DNA of 64,000 nt, taken from the NCBI GenBank assembly GCA_046703545.1, contig JBJKSX010000059.1, positions 1 through 64,000 of the forward strand, in the 5' to 3' direction. The notes under the pieces were generated by a model. The model did no database searches, was not told the origin of the DNA, and worked only from the letters and a program-made list of their open reading frames with translations. This DNA is from JAJZOM01 sp046703545. Lineage in GTDB: Archaea > Thermoplasmatota > Thermoplasmata > Thermoplasmatales > Thermoplasmataceae. The translations under genes and the position numbers were made by a program. Below, one piece after another: positions 32,872 through 41,444 of the stretch (position 1 is the first letter of the stretch; each line of letters opens with the position of its first letter).

Positions 32872-33633
32872 ATGAGCGATAAAGATGAAATGTTAGATGA
32901 GGACATACCCCAGGACCCTTCGAAACGGAACTTCCTGAAACTCATGTCGGTCCTTGCTGTTGGTGCAGCAGTTGTTGGTTCCGCAAGAGGCGTTCTTCAG
33001 AGCATGATTCCCCAGAGTTCGGGTGTTACTTCATTCCCAACACTGCTCCTGGTGGATTCTCAGAACAATCCCATCAAGACGTCTTCTCTCCAGGTAAACA
33101 GCCCCGATGTGGTTGTGTTTGACTACCCCCTGCAGGGCGACCCCACATTTCTGCTGAGACTGGGCGACAGCAGCAACAATGATGTGCCAGTGAAATCGGT
33201 CACTGTACCGGTTCCAGAGACGGGCAAGACCTTTCAGTCGCCACCAGGCGTTGGGCCGTACAGTTCAGTTGTTGCTGCAAATGCAATATGTGAACATCTG
33301 GGATGTGTGCCGCCCATGATACACTTCTATCCTCCCGGAACCACGATTCCTGGAAAGCCCGACTATTCGGGATCGAAGAATACTGGATTGATCCACTGCA
33401 ATTGCCACGGCAGCACATATGATCCACAGAACGGGTTTGGCATTGTCACCACACCCACCAAGAAGCCATTGCCAAATGTCAAGCTCACTTATGACAGCTC
33501 GTCAGACTCATATTCTGTCGTGAGCATGGTTGGCCCCACCATATTCGGGAAATCCAGCGACCTTACCGGAGGGCAGCCACTGCCTTCAGCCACGCAGACT
33601 GTGGTTCAGAACCAGGGGACACCCACCAGTTAG
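32872..33633 (+). CDS. Rieske iron-sulfur protein of a cytochrome bc-type complex
   Basis: This 253-aa protein has a Tat-like N-terminus SKRNFLKLMSVLAVGAAVVG (Lys-Arg in place of Arg-Arg) acting as signal anchor. The [2Fe-2S] site has box 1 CEHLGC (C140, H142, disulfide C145) and box 2 CNCHGS (C176, C178, H179). It should accept electrons from quinol and pass them to the cupredoxin or a cytochrome. The spacing between the boxes includes an insert GTTIPGKPDYSGSKN of archaeal SoxL/SoxF type. GAGAGGTAG upstream could be the ribosome-binding site. Confidence 0.94.
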   Translation: MSDKDEMLDEDIPQDPSKRNFLKLMSVLAVGAAVVGSARGVLQSMIPQSSGVTSFPTLLLVDSQNNPIKTSSLQVNSPDVVVFDYPLQGDPTFLLRLGDSSNNDVPVKSVTVPVPETGKTFQSPPGVGPYSSVVAANAICEHLGCVPPMIHFYPPGTTIPGKPDYSGSKNTGLIHCNCHGSTYDPQNGFGIVTTPTKKPLPNVKLTYDSSSDSYSVVSMVGPTIFGKSSDLTGGQPLPSATQTVVQNQGTPTS

Positions 33634-33640
33634 GTGATAA

Positions 33641-35263
33641 ATGATGATGAAAGACAAGATCGAAAAATCAGAAATGATAGGCATTTTCAATGACCCACAG
33701 CCAATCCCCCGCAAAGTGCCGGACTACATGAGGAAGAAGGGCGGAGCCTGGTACTGGACAGGCGCTATGATCATGGTAACATTCATGTACGAAGCGCTCA
33801 CGGGACTTGTGATCCTGTTTTACTACCAGCCCGCTGCTGCTTATGACAGCACCATGAATTTTGTCAACAGCGTGCCATTTGGGTCCCTGATACTCACAAC
33901 ACACCTGTACGGGGCATATGCGATGATCATATTCATCTACATACACCTTCTCAGAAACCTTTTTGTGGGAGCTTACAAGAAACCCAGGAAGAACCAGTGG
34001 TTCACGGGGGTTCTCCTCCTTCTTCTCACACTTGGCGTTGGTTTTTTCGGCTACTCAATGAGCGGCGATGTCCTTTCTGCAGATGCAACAGACGTGGGAA
34101 GAGGAATTGCAGCTGCGGTACCGTATATTGGCGATTACCTGAAGAGGATGTTCTTCGGAAATGGGACCCCGCTTTCACTCTTCCACTGGATGCTGGGGTG
34201 GCACATAGTCATAGCAGCAGGAATCGGGCTTCTTTTTGCACTGCACTTCTTCATGTCTGAGAGGAACACAATAATGCCAAAGAGGAGCGAATCAAACTAC
34301 ACTGCACCTCTTGTGGACAAGGAGAAGCCGGATTACAAGCCATGGTTTCCATACAACCTGCTCTACATGGGTGAGATTTCACTGCTTGTTTTTGCTGTGA
34401 TACTGATTATACCGTCCCTGCTGGCAGTGATTCCAAATGTTCCCGCACTTCTCGACCCATTCCCCCAGGTGGCTCCAAGCAGCCCACTGGCCTCTATGGT
34501 GCCGTCATATCCTCCATGGTTCCTGCTGTTCGTATACAAGGCCATGGACTTTGACATGATAGTGGACATAGGGCCATTCTGGGGTACAGTCATATTCGCA
34601 GGACTTCCCCTGATATACCTGTTCCTTGTTCCATATCTGGACACCAGCAAGTCGCTGAAGATCGTGGACAGGCCAATCACCCTGTCATTCGGGATAATGG
34701 GCGTGATCTACATGATCGGGCTGTCCATCTGGGGAGCATTGACACCGGGAGTGTCAATTCCGGACTGGCAGGTTCTACTGTTCTTCTTCGGAATAGGCAT
34801 CATAGTGCTGGGGCTTGTCCACCTGCTTGTGAAATTCATCAAGGAGGACAAAATAAGAATCTACCAGCCTGAGAAGCTGTTTGTCATATTGGCCCTTCTG
34901 GGTTTCTCCGCTTTTGGAACAGGAACACTGATTGTTTCTTCCATAGTGGGAGGATACAACCTGTATCAGGTCCCCGAGATACTGCTGGCAATGATAACTG
35001 CTCTCCTCGCAGTGGCAGCATTGTGGCAGATATACTTCGCCTCGCCTGACAGGAAACCCAGTTCAGCCCCGCTATCGACGAAGGTGTATATTTCAATCGC
35101 GGCACTTCTTACAGCGGCTGCAATTGCAATACTTTTCATCATATCGGGGCTCAACCCGACCTCTCCCTCCAACAATGCAGGATACGGTTTTGGCCTCGGC
35201 CTGATCTTCCTCGTCGGTGGAGTGCTGATGAAGATATACAGGGCAGCAGAATATGGAGAGTGA
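33641..35263 (+). CDS. cytochrome b of a bc-type quinol-oxidising complex
   Basis: This 540-aa membrane protein follows the Rieske gene by 7 bp. The N-terminal four-helix part carries heme-binding His pairs in THLYGAYAM / IYIHLLRNLF and in FHWMLGWHIVIA / FALHFFMSE. The PEWY loop of the quinol site appears as PSYPPWFLL. About five extra spans follow after residue 330, longer than b6/subunit IV, as in archaeal SoxC/SoxN-like proteins. Together with the Rieske protein it forms the quinol oxidase core. No cytochrome c1 gene is present. Confidence 0.93.
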   Translation: MMMKDKIEKSEMIGIFNDPQPIPRKVPDYMRKKGGAWYWTGAMIMVTFMYEALTGLVILFYYQPAAAYDSTMNFVNSVPFGSLILTTHLYGAYAMIIFIYIHLLRNLFVGAYKKPRKNQWFTGVLLLLLTLGVGFFGYSMSGDVLSADATDVGRGIAAAVPYIGDYLKRMFFGNGTPLSLFHWMLGWHIVIAAGIGLLFALHFFMSERNTIMPKRSESNYTAPLVDKEKPDYKPWFPYNLLYMGEISLLVFAVILIIPSLLAVIPNVPALLDPFPQVAPSSPLASMVPSYPPWFLLFVYKAMDFDMIVDIGPFWGTVIFAGLPLIYLFLVPYLDTSKSLKIVDRPITLSFGIMGVIYMIGLSIWGALTPGVSIPDWQVLLFFFGIGIIVLGLVHLLVKFIKEDKIRIYQPEKLFVILALLGFSAFGTGTLIVSSIVGGYNLYQVPEILLAMITALLAVAALWQIYFASPDRKPSSAPLSTKVYISIAALLTAAAIAILFIISGLNPTSPSNNAGYGFGLGLIFLVGGVLMKIYRAAEYGE

Positions 35264-35390
35264 AAACTCTTCACCTCAATTTTTTTAGAACCCGAACTTC
35301 CCACAAATCATTTTAAGTCTCAGTTTCCTAAGGTAAACCGGTGCAGTTTTGACGCTTGCTGCAAACCTGATCCAGACAGGCTGACGAAAG

Positions 35391-36917
35391 ATGTACAGGA
35401 ACAATAACGCGAAAGGAAAGCCATTGAAGGAAATTTCTGGCAATGCTTCAATCGCAGCCATCGCCACCGTTGTGTCTACTTTTGTCTATTTCATCATTGG
35501 GATATCCAATCGTGACATAGTCATAATCAGTGATTTCTCCAGGATGCACTATGTTGCCATTGCCTTCATCCTGGTATTCCCGATTATTTCCATATTGGTG
35601 CCGGAACGTTTTCACCCGCTGGGGTTCTACATGAAATCCGTATCCCTCCTCATATTCCTGGGACTGGTTTTTACCGCAGTGCACAGCGTATCCCTCTTCT
35701 CGATTTCACTTGCGCCATTCCTGTCTTACTCATTCCTCTGGTGGTACTCCTCCAGCGATGTCCGCCTGGAACTGAAGAAGCTTGTCACTTTTTCGCTTGC
35801 GATGACCTTCATGAATCTGGCGTCGAGCATGTTCCATGTTGGCCCAGAACCGTCATTTTACCCTGCGACCTTCGCTTCAGTAAGTGAAGCATACGTGTTC
35901 TCCCCAAATGGAGTCCCATATCTCCTGGAAGGAGGTGTGGCATTCATAACCCCCTACATTCAGGGAGTCTTCAGCCCTTTGAGCTTTGTGATTTTCACCA
36001 CTATTTCCGCCCTCCTCACGGAGAACTATTTTGGGATATTCTCAGTTCTGAGGAGAGGCAATGGTGAAACCAGGGTCAGCGGCGCTGCCTATGGGGCAGT
36101 CAGCCTCCTGAGCTGCCAGTGTGAGGGAGGCATTTCCCTTCTTCCAACAATGGCATACCTGGTCATCACCATCGCAATGATTCCCATTCTGGCGGAGAGC
36201 CTTGGACTGCTTCTCCTGACAAACCTGCTCATCAGGCGTTACTACCTGAATGGCAGGAAGGTCAAGCTTCTTGGTAACCTGAGCAGTCCAGAAAACAAGG
36301 CTCCGGGATATGCGATGGCAGCGATCCTCTTCCTTGCCACTCCACTGGTTGAGACCGCTGGAATTTATTTCGGGATGATTACCAATGTCTTCTTTTTCTT
36401 CGGCATTGGCATCCTCATGACAGTCTCAGCGTATTATGAAGTGGTGTTTATTGGGAATCTCATCGGGTACGGGAAAAGAATCAACCCTGCAATACTTGCA
36501 GTGATGTTCGTTGCTGCCTCCATTATAATGTTCATGTGGTACATCCCGCAATACACCACAATGGCAGTGAAACTTGTTTCTGTATTTCTTGTGATGAATC
36601 TCACAAGCCTCGCTGCTGGATTTTTCCTGGGAATCATAAGGCTGTCCTCTGGAAAAGCCACCGGACAATTGCTCGAGGAATTCATCACCCTTATGTTCGG
36701 GATGCCTCCAATCATTGTTTTCTACTTTTCTGCACTGGCCCAGGTACAGCTCTGGCCGGTTTTCAACATCACTCAACAGACAGAGTTCGGCCTTGTTGTG
36801 TGGGCCATAATCCTGCCATTCATGTGGCTCACCACCAACATCAGCCTCAATGATGCCTCTGAAAACTATGCTATGCCAATAATTCCGGATAGTAAGATTT
36901 CCGGATCCAGAAATTAA
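35391..36917 (+). CDS. unrecognised 13-14 span membrane protein, respiratory neighbour
   Basis: This 508-aa protein has 13 or 14 predicted spans and is in line with the cytochrome b gene, 127 bp downstream. A cytoplasmic or interfacial motif SLLSCQCEGGISLLPTM (about 240-256) holds a Cys-x-Cys-Glu-Gly-Gly in a membrane context. Several intramembrane Glu and Tyr residues occur. I cannot assign a family. Position and conserved-looking motif suggest an assembly factor or extra subunit of the bc-type complex, but that is inference. CATTTTAAG near 35308-35316 could provide its own promoter. Confidence 0.72.
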   Translation: MYRNNNAKGKPLKEISGNASIAAIATVVSTFVYFIIGISNRDIVIISDFSRMHYVAIAFILVFPIISILVPERFHPLGFYMKSVSLLIFLGLVFTAVHSVSLFSISLAPFLSYSFLWWYSSSDVRLELKKLVTFSLAMTFMNLASSMFHVGPEPSFYPATFASVSEAYVFSPNGVPYLLEGGVAFITPYIQGVFSPLSFVIFTTISALLTENYFGIFSVLRRGNGETRVSGAAYGAVSLLSCQCEGGISLLPTMAYLVITIAMIPILAESLGLLLLTNLLIRRYYLNGRKVKLLGNLSSPENKAPGYAMAAILFLATPLVETAGIYFGMITNVFFFFGIGILMTVSAYYEVVFIGNLIGYGKRINPAILAVMFVAASIIMFMWYIPQYTTMAVKLVSVFLVMNLTSLAAGFFLGIIRLSSGKATGQLLEEFITLMFGMPPIIVFYFSALAQVQLWPVFNITQQTEFGLVVWAIILPFMWLTTNISLNDASENYAMPIIPDSKISGSRN

Positions 36918-36952
36918 AAAGGGCCCCTATTCCACCAAGAATAAGTTCAACA

Positions 36953-37036
36953 CGCTGGGAGGGAGATTTGAACTCCCGATCTACAAGTAGAACAGGTTTT
37001 CCAGACCTGCGCCCTACCAGGCTAGGCTATCCCAGC
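36953..37036 (-). tRNA. tRNA-Ser(GGA)
   Basis: Read leftward, acceptor GCTGGGA (from 37036) pairs with TCCCAGC (36954-36960), and the discriminator is G at 36953. The anticodon stem CAGGT/ACCTG has loop CTGGAAA with GGA at 37000-37002. There is a long class II variable arm, and the T arm reads CGGGAGTTCAAATCTCCC. CCA is not encoded and there is no intron. Confidence 0.96.
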
Positions 37037-37087
37037 TCTTCTCTCCCCAATCGGTACGAATTATATAACTCTTTGATGGGCCGGCGT

Positions 37088-37531
37088 TTATTTGATGTGA
37101 TCAAACACAGGAACTGAGAGTGTACGTGCAATTCCCTCCATGCCTTTCAGGCGCCCCAGAACCATGTCGGAAAGTTCCTTCATGTTCCTGGTCACTGCAA
37201 GCAGAATCAGGTCAAAATTGCCTGCCACAACCGACGCCGATATGACGTTGTCCATTTTGGACAGGTTCCTGCAGAGTTCCCTCTGGCTTATGACCGACTT
37301 GAAGTCATATTCAATTAGGATATAGGCCATAATCGAAAAACCAAGTTTCTCATAATCCAGATCGACAGTATATTTCTGTATGTAACCATCTTTTCTAAGC
37401 CTCTCCATTCTCTCAAAAACAGTGGCCCTGGGGATCTCAAGCTTGGAAGAAATCTCTGATATTTTGTCCCTGCCATGGTCCTGCAAGTGAGTTAGGATTT
37501 GGATGTCCTTTTTATCGAGTTTCCCTTGCAC
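37088..37531 (-). CDS. Lrp/AsnC-family transcriptional regulator
   Basis: This 147-aa protein has an N-terminal winged helix (KLDKKDIQILTHLQDHGRDK, then ISSKLEIPRATVFERMERLRKDGYI as recognition region) and a C-terminal RAM-like ligand domain (about 60-145) with the GNFDLILLAV strand. It probably senses an amino acid. The open frame starts at ATG 37549, but the TATA box TTTATATA at 37553-37560 lies 25 bp before GTG 37531, so a leaderless GTG start is preferred. Two tRNA-Ser genes flank it. Confidence 0.9.
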   Translation of the reverse strand: MQGKLDKKDIQILTHLQDHGRDKISEISSKLEIPRATVFERMERLRKDGYIQKYTVDLDYEKLGFSIMAYILIEYDFKSVISQRELCRNLSKMDNVISASVVAGNFDLILLAVTRNMKELSDMVLGRLKGMEGIARTLSVPVFDHIK

Positions 37532-37552
37532 AGATGATAAAAAGTTCAAAGG

Positions 37553-37560
37553 TATATAAA
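37553..37560 (-). promoter_or_regulatory. TATA box for Lrp-family gene
   Basis: TTTATATA on the minus strand is only 4 bp before ATG 37549 but about 25 bp before GTG 37531. It therefore decides the start codon. Confidence 0.65.
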
Positions 37561-37634
37561 TTAACGTTTACATTATGACATAAAGTAGTAATAATGCTTA
37601 AATAGGACTTTAATAAACATTCGGAAAAATAAAA

Positions 37635-37717
37635 CGCCGGGGGGGAGATTTGAACTCCCGAGCTACAAGAGCAATAGATCTCGAGTCTATCGCCTTACCG
37701 GGCTAGGCTACCCCGGC
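37635..37717 (-). tRNA. tRNA-Ser(CGA)
   Basis: Read leftward, acceptor GCCGGGG (from 37717) pairs with CCCCGGC (37636-37642), and the discriminator is G at 37635. The anticodon stem ATAGA/TCTAT has loop CTCGAGA with CGA at 37681-37683. A long variable arm follows, with T arm CGGGAGTTCAAATCTCCC shared with the other tRNA-Ser. CCA is not encoded and no intron is seen. Confidence 0.96.
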
Positions 37718-37872
37718 CGGGTATTTCGATGGAAAGGATGCACATTAATCTTTTTCAGAAAACCATAATTTGCAGGAATCAAAAATTTGGAATCAAAAAT
37801 CGGATGAGGCCTCATTCTCACACGTGAAGTGAAGAGTTGCCCCAGTCCTAGCCAATGACTTGAGGCCTGACT

Positions 37873-38289
37873 TTACTGCTTGAACTTGTTGTGTTCCTTC
37901 ATCATGCATCGGTCCATCACAACAAGTGACCCATTCTTTTTTGCAAGATCAGCTGCATCGGAATTCACCACACCTTCCTGAAGCCACACAACTGACGGCG
38001 ATATCTTGACCGCCTCCTCAACCACTGAAAGTGCTGCATCAGGCTTTCGGAATACATCAACAATATCCACCTTCTTCTCTGAGGGTATGTCCAGAAGCGA
38101 ACTGTAGGCGGGCTGGCCGTCCCATGTTTCGAGCACAGGATTCACCGGGAGAATCTCATACCCTGCTTCCTTCAGATACTTGGCCACCCTGTAGCTGTCT
38201 CTCTCGGGCTTTGCGGATATTCCAACTACCGCAACTGTTTTTGAGTCCTTCAGTATCTGTGGTATCCTTTCCTCATCGTAACCTGCCAT
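37873..38289 (-). CDS. CoA-binding domain protein (YccU-like, COG1832)
   Basis: This 138-aa Rossmann-fold protein has the CoA-binding signature TVAVVGISAKPERDSYRVAKYL, then YEILPVNP, VDIVDVFRKP and the ending VVMDRCMMKEH. Members bind CoA, but their biochemical role is not settled; they may sense acyl-CoA or act in protein acylation. The length is typical of the single-domain family. It diverges from the TFS gene. Confidence 0.9.
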   Translation of the reverse strand: MAGYDEERIPQILKDSKTVAVVGISAKPERDSYRVAKYLKEAGYEILPVNPVLETWDGQPAYSSLLDIPSEKKVDIVDVFRKPDAALSVVEEAVKISPSVVWLQEGVVNSDAADLAKKNGSLVVMDRCMMKEHNKFKQ

Positions 38290-38343
38290 GCATCAAAAAT
38301 GCACATTTGGATTATAAATGTTGATCGGCTGTATGAGTCAACC

Positions 38344-38350
38344 TATATAT
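38344..38350 (+). promoter_or_regulatory. TATA box for TFS gene
   Basis: TATATAT is centred about 28 bp before ATG 38375 and supports that start over the earlier ATGs in the open frame. Confidence 0.6.
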
Positions 38351-38374
38351 ACGTTGAAAAATTACTCACATTCC

Positions 38375-38689
38375 ATGCCTATGATGTTTTGTCCCAACTG
38401 CGGTTCACTTATGTCCCCCCGGGGCGGAAAACTTGTTTGCGGAAGTTGCGGTTATTCTGAAGCTCCAACGGACATGAAATCAGGCCAGATCGAGTACAAG
38501 AGCGTTGCCAAGGAAGTTATAATGGTCAAGGAAGAGAAGAATGCCGAACCACTTGACTCTGATGCCGTTTGCCCCAAGTGCAGGCACCAGGGGGCATACT
38601 ATCTCCTGAAGCAGACAAGATCTGCGGATGAGCCTGAAACCAAGTTCTACACCTGCGAATCCTGCGGTCACAGATGGAGAGAATATTGA
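38375..38689 (+). CDS. tfs: transcription factor S (TFS), RNA polymerase cleavage factor
   Basis: This 104-aa protein has two zinc ribbons: N-terminal C6-x2-C9 / C22-x2-C25 and C-terminal C66-x2-C69 / C94-x2-C97. The second ribbon carries the catalytic pair Asp85-Glu86 in TRSADEPETKFYTC, as in TFIIS. It reaches into the RNA polymerase funnel and stimulates cleavage of backtracked RNA. The start ATG 38375 fits both the TATA box and the family N-terminus. It lies just upstream of srp54 with its own promoter. Confidence 0.94.
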   Translation: MPMMFCPNCGSLMSPRGGKLVCGSCGYSEAPTDMKSGQIEYKSVAKEVIMVKEEKNAEPLDSDAVCPKCRHQGAYYLLKQTRSADEPETKFYTCESCGHRWREY

Positions 38690-38705
38690 GGGCCAGCCAC
38701 ATAGG

Positions 38706-38712
38706 TTAAAAT
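38706..38712 (+). promoter_or_regulatory. TATA box for srp54
   Basis: TTAAAAT is centred 26 bp before ATG 38735, consistent with a leaderless srp54 transcript separate from that of TFS. Confidence 0.5.
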
Positions 38713-38734
38713 CGCATGATTATATTGTGGTACA

Positions 38735-40108
38735 ATGGTTCTTGAAGGACTCGCAGGCTCGCTTCGTGAAACCCTGAGGAAGATCTCTCGTTCAAGTTAT
38801 ATTGACAGGGAAACCATCAAGGAAGTTGCAAGGGATGTGCAGAGGGCACTCTTGAAGTCCGATGTCAACGTCAAGCTTGTTATGGCACTTTCTTCAACCC
38901 TGGAACAGAGGGCAAATGAGGAAGAGCCGCCTGCCGGGATGACCGCACAGGACTACCTTATCAAAATCGTTTATGAGGAGCTTCTCAAGATTCTTGGAGA
39001 AGACTCCAAGCTGACGCTTAAAGAACAGAACATCATGCTGGTTGGACTTTATGGGCAGGGGAAGACAACTTCTGCGGGAAAACTGGCCAAGTTCTTCCAC
39101 AGGAAGGGGCTCAGTGTTGGTGTCATCGCTGCAGATGTCCACAGGGCAGGTGCATATGACCAGCTGGAACAGCTTGCCAAGAAGCTAAACGTTCCATTTT
39201 ATGGCGAGAAGGGGGAGAAAGACCCTGTCAGAATCATAAAGAACGGAATCAAGGAGCTTGAAGACCTCAAGGTGAAGATCATAGATACCAGCGGCAGGGA
39301 TTCACTGGATGACGAACTGCTCACTGAGATAAAGGACATAAAGAAATCATTTGACCCGGATGAAGTCCTCCTCGTGATAGATGCAACAGTTGGGCAGCAG
39401 GCGGGGCCACAGGCAAGGACCATGAACGAGGCTGTTGGAATAACCGGTGTGGTCCTGACAAAGATGGACGGAACCGGAAAGGGGGGAGGAGCACTCAGTG
39501 CGGTTTCCGACATAAAGGCACCCGTTTATTTCATTGGAACCGGTGAGCATCCTGACGACCTGGAAATTTTCAATTCAAAGAAATTCCTTTCAAGGCTTCT
39601 GGGCCTTGGAGACCTTGAATCACTTCTGGAAGCATTCAAGGAAACAAACATAACCGAAGAGGAAGCGGAAGAGTCAATGAACAAGCTCATGTCCGGCAAG
39701 TTCAATCTCAAGGACATGTATGAGATCTGGGAGAAATTCGCGCAGCCCGGGATCATGAGGAAGATGTTCGATTCACTGCCGCTGGCAAAGATGCCCGGGG
39801 GCAACAAGATTGATCCCAATGCCATTGAGAACGCGCAGGACAAGCTGGGCCATTACAGAATCATCATGGACTCTATGACTTTCTATGAGCTGGAGAACCC
39901 CGATGAGATCAATGCAAAGAGAATTGCCAGGATTTCCAGAGGATCGGGCAAGGACGAAACTGAGATAAGGGGGCTCCTCAGGGAATTTAAGGCCATGAAG
40001 AAAAACCTCAAGGCAATGAAGGGAAACAGGGGATTCAAGAAGATGATGAGGAACCAGATCAGATCTGGCAACTTCGGCTTAGACGATATAGAGGGTATGG
40101 AACAGTAG
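38735..40108 (+). CDS. srp54: signal recognition particle 54 kDa protein
   Basis: This 457-aa SRP GTPase binds signal peptides on the ribosome. The N domain is about 1-90; the G domain has G1 GLYGQGKTT (104-112; GQ replaces the common GS), DVHRAGAYDQL, G3 DTSGRDS (usually DTAGR) and G4 TKMDGTGKGGGALSA. The M domain (about 300-457) is Met- and Lys-rich, with the RNA-binding segment IARISRGSGKDETEIRGLL. Its receptor ftsY is at 10490-11365. The length is normal for archaea. Confidence 0.96.
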   Translation: MVLEGLAGSLRETLRKISRSSYIDRETIKEVARDVQRALLKSDVNVKLVMALSSTLEQRANEEEPPAGMTAQDYLIKIVYEELLKILGEDSKLTLKEQNIMLVGLYGQGKTTSAGKLAKFFHRKGLSVGVIAADVHRAGAYDQLEQLAKKLNVPFYGEKGEKDPVRIIKNGIKELEDLKVKIIDTSGRDSLDDELLTEIKDIKKSFDPDEVLLVIDATVGQQAGPQARTMNEAVGITGVVLTKMDGTGKGGGALSAVSDIKAPVYFIGTGEHPDDLEIFNSKKFLSRLLGLGDLESLLEAFKETNITEEEAEESMNKLMSGKFNLKDMYEIWEKFAQPGIMRKMFDSLPLAKMPGGNKIDPNAIENAQDKLGHYRIIMDSMTFYELENPDEINAKRIARISRGSGKDETEIRGLLREFKAMKKNLKAMKGNRGFKKMMRNQIRSGNFGLDDIEGMEQ

Positions 40109-40113
40109 CATTT

Positions 40114-41205
40114 TCACAGCATTTCCTCGAGTTCAGAATCATTCAGCCCTGTCTTTCTGAAAATTTCTTCAGCCGATATTTCTGCCAATTCAAAGCCAGA
40201 GAGATAGGTGAAAAACTTCGAAATCTTTTCATCTGATGACCTGAGCAGGCTTTCGGCGAGTTTGCGGCCGCATTCCATTTCCCCCAGCATTATCTCCCCA
40301 ACCCTCCTCGCATAAGTTGCTGAAGCATCTCCTTGAGGATCCTCGAGGATTGCCTCCGCAGCAATCCTCCCAGACATAAACGCTTCCCTGAATCCAGTAC
40401 GGAAGAATGGATTGTATAATCCTGAATTTGACCCTGTCTTGATGACCCTGCCATGCCCCGGGTTGAATTTATCGGGAAAGGCCCTGGAAATTGTTCCCGT
40501 CAGAATCTGGCCGCCACCCGTGCTTTCATCGGGAAATTTGCCATCGGGTGATTCCGTAACTGAATTTCGTTCGCCTGGATAGCGCCCTATCGAAGAAGAA
40601 AATACGCCTCCTGGCCAGAGGACAGCCTCGTCGTCCTTCACCTCTCGGGTTATTCTTCTACCGTACCTGTAGCTGAAGCATTTTGAATTGCCATTTTCGC
40701 TGCAGGTTTCCATTCCAGTGGCAATCACCAGTGCAGTTGATTTTACTTTCTTTTGCCTGCCCCCCTTCCTGTATGTTGATATGATGCCCCCATCTATCTC
40801 CTCAAAGCCTGTCAGTTCAGCCCTTATCTGAAGCCTTGCTCCCTTGAGCAATGCGAGCGATGCCAGTTCCTTGTCGAGCCTGTCTCTTTCAACAACTGAG
40901 TTGAATGCATCCCCGTCCCCAAATGCGGGAACCATTCTGAATGCGCCATTTACGGAATGTGCCCTGACACGCAAAGAATCCAGTCGCCTGATAATGATTC
41001 TGGGGTCAGCCTGCAATGCTTCCATTTCTGGAAATGACATATTGACCATGTCTGCACATATTACAGGGGAGCCAATCTCCATCTTTTTTTCCAGCATCAG
41101 AACACTCATGCCAGAATCAGAAAGGCCCATCGCTGTGGCTGATGCTGCCGGCCCTGCTCCCGCAATGAGCACATCAACTGTTTCAGTCTCATCAGCACCA
41201 GTCAT
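40114..41205 (-). CDS. FAD-dependent oxidoreductase, geranylgeranyl reductase family paralogue
   Basis: This 363-aa flavoprotein has the N-terminal dinucleotide fold VLIAGAGPAASATAMGL, a second conserved block EIGSPVICADMVNMS, the strand ALVIATGME, and C-terminal GLYNPFFRTGFREAFMSGRIAAEAI, where the GGR family binds FAD. It is shorter and more divergent than the neighbouring GGR and lacks the YxWxFP lipid-site motif. It may reduce other isoprenoid double bonds or have drifted to another substrate. Confidence 0.78.
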   Translation of the reverse strand: MTGADETETVDVLIAGAGPAASATAMGLSDSGMSVLMLEKKMEIGSPVICADMVNMSFPEMEALQADPRIIIRRLDSLRVRAHSVNGAFRMVPAFGDGDAFNSVVERDRLDKELASLALLKGARLQIRAELTGFEEIDGGIISTYRKGGRQKKVKSTALVIATGMETCSENGNSKCFSYRYGRRITREVKDDEAVLWPGGVFSSSIGRYPGERNSVTESPDGKFPDESTGGGQILTGTISRAFPDKFNPGHGRVIKTGSNSGLYNPFFRTGFREAFMSGRIAAEAILEDPQGDASATYARRVGEIMLGEMECGRKLAESLLRSSDEKISKFFTYLSGFELAEISAEEIFRKTGLNDSELEEML

Positions 41206-41414
41206 TGCAAATAGATCCCTGTCTGTGTTACCAGAAATGGAATGGGTTTCTTAAATTATGACCTTTCAACTTGAAAAGTGTACACCCCAATCACGCTTCA
41301 AGATCGAAGCTTTGTTGTCAAACCTTCCAAACTTGACCGTTGACAAACTGATAGTGACTATATTGAACATAACTGTGCAGAGCGCCCTTCGCTAAACAAT
41401 GTTTAAATATGGTC

Positions 41415-41422
41415 GTTTATAC
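41415..41422 (+). promoter_or_regulatory. TATA box for geranylgeranyl reductase
   Basis: GTTTATAC is centred 26 bp before ATG 41445, consistent with a leaderless transcript. Confidence 0.55.
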
Positions 41423-41444
41423 AGAGAATGTAGTGTAGATTCCC

